This document shows positions 6,242-8,854 of a stretch of DNA of 8,854 bases, in pieces. The DNA is from CAZFBR01 sp035353495 [NCBI: uncultured bacterium]. Its GTDB lineage: Bacteria; DAOPZR01. Position numbers and translations under genes: made by a program. The stretch covers positions 1-8,854 of the forward strand of contig CAZFBR010000145.1 in assembly GCA_964517215.1 (NCBI GenBank), read 5' to 3'. The notes under the pieces were generated by a model. It saw nothing but the letters and a program-made list of their open reading frames with translations, did not search any database and was not told the origin of the DNA. How positions within the stretch are numbered: position 1 is the first letter of the stretch; each line of letters opens with the position of its first letter.

Positions 6242-7319
6242 CGCGCGTGCCTTCGACCACTTCACGGCAGACCTTGCGCGCCAGATAGCCGGTGTACGTT
6301 TGCGGCTCATCGGGCTTGCCGCCGTCAAGATCGATGACCTTTTTGAGTGAGGCCAGCGCCTGGTCGCGCTGACCGCGCGCGCGGTAGAGCCGGCCGAGGG
6401 TGTAATGCGCGTTCAGGTCGGCAGGAACGTCGCTGGTCTGCTTTTCGTAGGCGGCGACTATTTCCCCGGCCCGCGCAGATTGCGGCGCGAGTTCAACCAC
6501 CGCCACATATTGATCGGCGGCATCTTCCAGCAGACCCTGCTCTTCCAGCGAGCGGGCCAGCACATCGAAGGCGTCAACGTAGGAGTTGTCAGCCCCGATG
6601 GCCCGGCGCGACTCGAAAATTGCCATCTCCAGCGCCGCCATATAGTCAAACATGCCGCGCAGCTGCGGAAAGCGCTGCAGGACCAGATCATTGCAGGTCA
6701 TGTGGCACTTCCACAGGGCGCTGGTGAGATCCTTGACGGTGCTGAAAGAATTGCCCTCCAGCGTTTCCAGCTGGGCGGTCAGGTCGTGAATTTTGTCGCG
6801 TGTCGCCAGCATGTTTTTCGCCAGGACCGGCGGCATTTGCGGCGGCGGGGTGGCGAGGATTTCGTCCGCCAGCCGGGTCAGATTGGTGCGCCGGGTGCGG
6901 ATCAGGTCGAGATCGGCCTGGCTGATGGTGGTTGTGCCGTTCAACGAGGCGGCTTCCTGCAGCGAGACCAGCACACTCTGGAAACTGACCGTAGCCGCCA
7001 TTTCCTGCTCGACGAACGTTGCGGTCGGGGTATAGCCGTCCGGCTGATTGAGATAATCGCTTTTGAGCTGCGCGGAGTAGTCAAGGAAAGCGCTGGCAAC
7101 AGCCAGCCGGTTGCCCGCCCAGCGACGGATGCCCCATTTGTACGAAAAGAAGATCGCGACAATAACCAGGCTGACAATCGCTAAGGTGGTGATATGCCAG
7201 CGCCACGACAAGGTCATCTCCGCTTCGGTCGGCATCGCTGACGGCGGCGGTGCTACCGGAGCCGTTGCCGTGGCGGCGACGGGTTCTGCGGTCGTGATGA
7301 CTTTCTTTTTCTTGGCCAC
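6213..7319 (-). CDS. Single-pass membrane protein with C-terminal TPR repeats
   Basis: I do not recognise a named family. The 368 residues begin with KKKK (3-6) and a Pro/Ala/Thr-rich stretch (10-30). One clear transmembrane segment follows at about 43-60 (ITTLAIVSLVIVAIFFSY), flanked downstream by basic KWGIRR, which is a signal-anchor layout of uncertain orientation. Residues about 70-215 look helical, possibly a bundle or coiled coil, and include the cluster KCHMTCND (204-211; C205, H206, C209). Residues 225-275 and 300-335 look like TPR units (e.g. AHYTLGRLYRARGQRDQALASLKKVIDL). Such architecture suggests a membrane scaffold facing one compartment. The start codon is GTG, supported by AGGAGG (7330-7325) five bases upstream. 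It is the first gene behind a sigma70-like promoter and overlaps larB by 29 bases, so it is co-expressed with larB-larC-polA-coaE. A role with the nickel enzymes is only inferred from position. Confidence 0.85.
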   Translation of the reverse strand: MAKKKKVITTAEPVAATATAPVAPPPSAMPTEAEMTLSWRWHITTLAIVSLVIVAIFFSYKWGIRRWAGNRLAVASAFLDYSAQLKSDYLNQPDGYTPTATFVEQEMAATVSFQSVLVSLQEAASLNGTTTISQADLDLIRTRRTNLTRLADEILATPPPQMPPVLAKNMLATRDKIHDLTAQLETLEGNSFSTVKDLTSALWKCHMTCNDLVLQRFPQLRGMFDYMAALEMAIFESRRAIGADNSYVDAFDVLARSLEEQGLLEDAADQYVAVVELAPQSARAGEIVAAYEKQTSDVPADLNAHYTLGRLYRARGQRDQALASLKKVIDLDGGKPDEPQTYTGYLARKVCREVVEGTRDEFAPGREG

Positions 7320-7324
7320 AATTC

Positions 7325-7330
7325 CCTCCT
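7325..7330 (-). promoter_or_regulatory. Strong ribosome binding site fixing a GTG start
   Basis: The minus strand reads AGGAGG, a full anti-16S match, five bases before the GTG at 7319-7317. There is no in-frame ATG nearby, so this site decides the start of the membrane TPR gene. It contrasts with the downstream genes of the operon, which have weak sites or none and rely on overlapping codons. Confidence 0.8.
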
Positions 7331-7354
7331 CAACCGACGCTAAATCCGGCAGTT

Positions 7355-7383
7355 ATGGTATCACACCGTCGGGAGGGTGTCAA
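7355..7383 (-). promoter_or_regulatory. Sigma70-type promoter of the TPR-larB-larC-polA-coaE operon
   Basis: Read on the minus strand, a perfect TTGACA (-35, 7383-7378) is followed by exactly 17 bases and TACCAT (-10, 7360-7355; 4 of 6 consensus). Transcription would start near 7347 and give a leader of roughly 28 bases before the GTG at 7319. The spacer contains a 5-bp inverted repeat (ACACC at 7363-7367, GGTGT at 7376-7380, 8-base loop). This is the only good promoter found for the five-gene minus-strand block; internal promoters inside larC or polA cannot be excluded. Confidence 0.7.
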
Positions 7384-7400
7384 GACACAAGTGAATGGTG

Positions 7401-7420
7401 GCGCACCGTCGACGGTTCGC
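7401..7420. promoter_or_regulatory. 20-bp imperfect palindrome upstream of the -35 box (candidate operator)
   Basis: The central 12 bases (7405-7416) are a perfect palindrome, ACCGTCGACGGT, flanked by GCG (7401-7403) and CGC (7418-7420). Across 20 bp only one opposed pair (C7404/T7417) fails. The centre lies about 64 bases upstream of the predicted transcription start, where class I activators usually bind. The octamer CACCGTCG (7404-7411) recurs at 7364-7371 inside the promoter spacer, 40 bases away, about four helix turns. A dimeric regulator site is plausible; no specific regulator family is recognised. Confidence 0.45.
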
Positions 7421-7559
7421 GCTGTTCTGGCGTGGGACAGATGAATATGGCGCTGATGCTGCACGCCCCGCAGATTGCCATGGTCCATTGCCGGCGATTG
7501 TTGCGGATGAATAAATGTTCGGAACTGATTGCGGGCTGGGATAATTCCGTGTGAGATGG

Positions 7560-8852
7560 TCAGTGCTGTCCGGACGGGGGACTGGCGGGAAGGAGCGCGA
7601 GCTTGTTGGCGTGATTGATCACCAGGATTGACGCCTGCTGCTGCAGCCAGCGGTCGACAATTGCCTGCGGTTCGGGAGCGGGATGGCAATGGATGGCGCG
7701 AACAGTTTCCGGCGGCAGGGCCGAAGTGAGGAACAGGGTGTGTCGGGATAGAAACTGGGCCAGCCGCACGGTTTTATGGGCGCCGAGCCGGTAAGTGGCG
7801 GGATTGCCGGCGGTCAGTTCGGCGAGCGGCCGGCACAATGGCTCATAAAAATGCCGTATCGCCGATTCATTCGGGGCAACGCCGTCCGCGCATTCCGCCA
7901 GCAGCAGCACTTCGCCGCCGGGTGCAATGGCGGCGCGGACCATCTCCAGGCCGGCATGCGCGGTGTATAGGGTTTCGTCGAGGGGATACCCGCCGCAACT
8001 GATGACGGCATGGCGGCAGGGAACAACCTGCTGCAGGGAACTGCGGTCAAGTTCGGCAAAGGCCTCGGCCATGACCGTGGCGGCGGCGCCGGCCGCAGCC
8101 CAGCGCACGCAGTCGTGATCACTGATGGTGGCGAGAACAAAAACCGGACGGTTGCCGACGGCCAGTTGATAGGCGTCCAGCAGATCTTCCGCCAGCGGGT
8201 TCTGCCGGCGTGATGGTTGGGGATGCCAGGGATGGTGGCCGAACTGCGCTGCCGGATCAAGGGCCAGCGCATGGTTCTGTTCGATGCCGGGATAACCGCT
8301 GATGCCAGGGAGCAAATGCTTGGTGGCGTTCGAATAGCCGGCAAAATAATGCGGCTTGACGTCGCTGTGGACGACCAGCACGTCCGCCGCCAGTGCGCGG
8401 GCATTGAGTTCGACCGCTGTGCCGCGCGGGGTGGTGCCGCACGCCAGCAGCGGATCGTGCCGGCAATCGTGAATATGACCGCTGGCGGTGATACCGAGCG
8501 TGGCGGCATACGCTACCAACTGGTCGATGACCGCCCGGTCTTCCGGCGCGGTTGCGGCATGCGAGCCGGTGGTGATGAAGATCTGCACCGCCGTCGCCGG
8601 GCGCAGTTGTTCAAGCAGGGCGCGTCCGGCAGCCGCACGCGGGGTGCTGCGGGTCTTGTCGCCGATGAACAGGGTGACGCGTTTGGCGCGGCAGAGTTCG
8701 GCCAGTGGCGGCAGGGCGTGCGGTTGCGCCAGGGCCGCGGCAAGGTCCGCGGCGGCGGTGCTCGGGGTATGCGGGGCGATAACGCCGGCCACCTGCCGCT
8801 CGGGAATGGTCAGGGTGCGGGCGGTGCGGCCGTAGGGCAGTGCGAACTGCAT
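7560..8852 (-). CDS. larA: LarA-family nickel-pincer racemase/epimerase, altered substrate pocket
   Basis: LarA uses the nickel-pincer nucleotide to racemise lactate by hydride transfer; homologues act on other 2-hydroxyacids. This 430-residue protein has usual length and a family N-terminus (FALPYG, 3-8). GDKTRSTP (64-71) carries D65 and R68, equivalent to LpLarA D72/R75, and TTGSH98 matches catalytic H108. KPHYFAGYSNATKHLLPG (166-183) gives catalytic H168 (H174) and cofactor lysine K178 (K184). H194 in EQNH is 16 residues after that lysine, exactly as nickel ligand H200. Departures are NAT for the usual GGR before the lysine and YTAHA (296-300) where LpLarA has Y-Q-A-Q-K, so substrate-contacting Q295 and K298 become Thr and Ala. 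Lactate is therefore an unlikely substrate; the symbol marks the family, not the activity. The ATG is 2 bases from the window edge and reads TGATG, suggesting coupling to an upstream gene not shown. Confidence 0.9.
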   Translation of the reverse strand: MQFALPYGRTARTLTIPERQVAGVIAPHTPSTAAADLAAALAQPHALPPLAELCRAKRVTLFIGDKTRSTPRAAAGRALLEQLRPATAVQIFITTGSHAATAPEDRAVIDQLVAYAATLGITASGHIHDCRHDPLLACGTTPRGTAVELNARALAADVLVVHSDVKPHYFAGYSNATKHLLPGISGYPGIEQNHALALDPAAQFGHHPWHPQPSRRQNPLAEDLLDAYQLAVGNRPVFVLATISDHDCVRWAAAGAAATVMAEAFAELDRSSLQQVVPCRHAVISCGGYPLDETLYTAHAGLEMVRAAIAPGGEVLLLAECADGVAPNESAIRHFYEPLCRPLAELTAGNPATYRLGAHKTVRLAQFLSRHTLFLTSALPPETVRAIHCHPAPEPQAIVDRWLQQQASILVINHANKLALLPASPPSGQH

Positions 8853-8854
8853 CA

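Larger units (their letters stand above)
7320..7559. other. Intergenic regulatory region between larA-like gene and the operon
   Basis: These 240 bases hold the ribosome site, promoter and palindrome described separately, in 7320-7420. The rest (about 7421-7559) is less GC-rich and contains no convincing gene; short open frames here have no recognisable family. It must also hold the 3' end of the larA-like transcript. A weak CGGAA/TTCCG pairing with a 20-base loop lies soon after the larA stop, but there is no T-run, so no terminator is called. Confidence 0.6.

Noticed and set aside
6242-6328. Longer LarB start at 6328
   Set aside because: It would overlap the membrane TPR gene by over 100 bases. 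The 6241 start has GAAGG at 8 bases and gives the usual family length.
7330-7689. Minus-strand 119-codon open frame spanning the larA 3' end and the promoter region
   Set aside because: Out of frame with larA, no family resemblance, and it would run through the promoter and palindrome.

Overview
The window is a GC-rich, densely coded bacterial chromosome segment. Intergenic gaps are short, genes overlap at stop/start codons, and the tRNA carries an encoded CCA. There is no sign of phage, IS element or CRISPR. The taxon cannot be fixed from the sequence. A PVC-type bacterium (Lentisphaerota/Verrucomicrobiota-like) is a guess based on the polA-coaE pairing, a 3'-5' exonuclease-dead Pol I and several TPR proteins, and should be treated as low confidence.

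Left end, plus strand: the 3' part of a TPR-repeat protein gene (1-898) is followed by a complete tRNA-Val(UAC) gene (941-1017). About 175 bases without a gene (1018-1193) separate these from a convergent minus-strand block.

Minus strand, read from high to low coordinates: a single-pass membrane TPR protein (7319-6213), larB (6241-5504), larC (5507-4353), polA (4353-1756) and coaE (1754-1194). Every junction is an overlap or a 1-base gap: 29-nt overlap, ATGA, TGATG, TGA-G-ATG. This is the layout of one translationally coupled five-gene operon. A good sigma70-type promoter (TTGACA, 17-base spacer, TACCAT) sits just upstream of the first gene. A near-perfect 20-bp palindrome lies behind the -35 box.

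Right end, minus strand: larA-family gene (8852-7560), a nickel-pincer-nucleotide racemase/epimerase homologue. Its ATG forms TGATG at the window edge, so it is probably coupled to another gene outside the window.

Functionally, LarB carboxylates and hydrolyses nicotinic acid adenine dinucleotide and LarC inserts nickel in a CTP-dependent step. The sulfur-transfer enzyme LarE is not in the window. The LarA homologue keeps the cofactor lysine and the nickel-ligand and catalytic histidines but has replaced two substrate-pocket residues, so its substrate is probably not lactate. The most interesting points are the altered LarA pocket, the coupling of larB-larC to the housekeeping genes polA-coaE behind a membrane TPR gene, a possible sliding-clamp motif in a Pol I linker, and the palindrome/promoter region.
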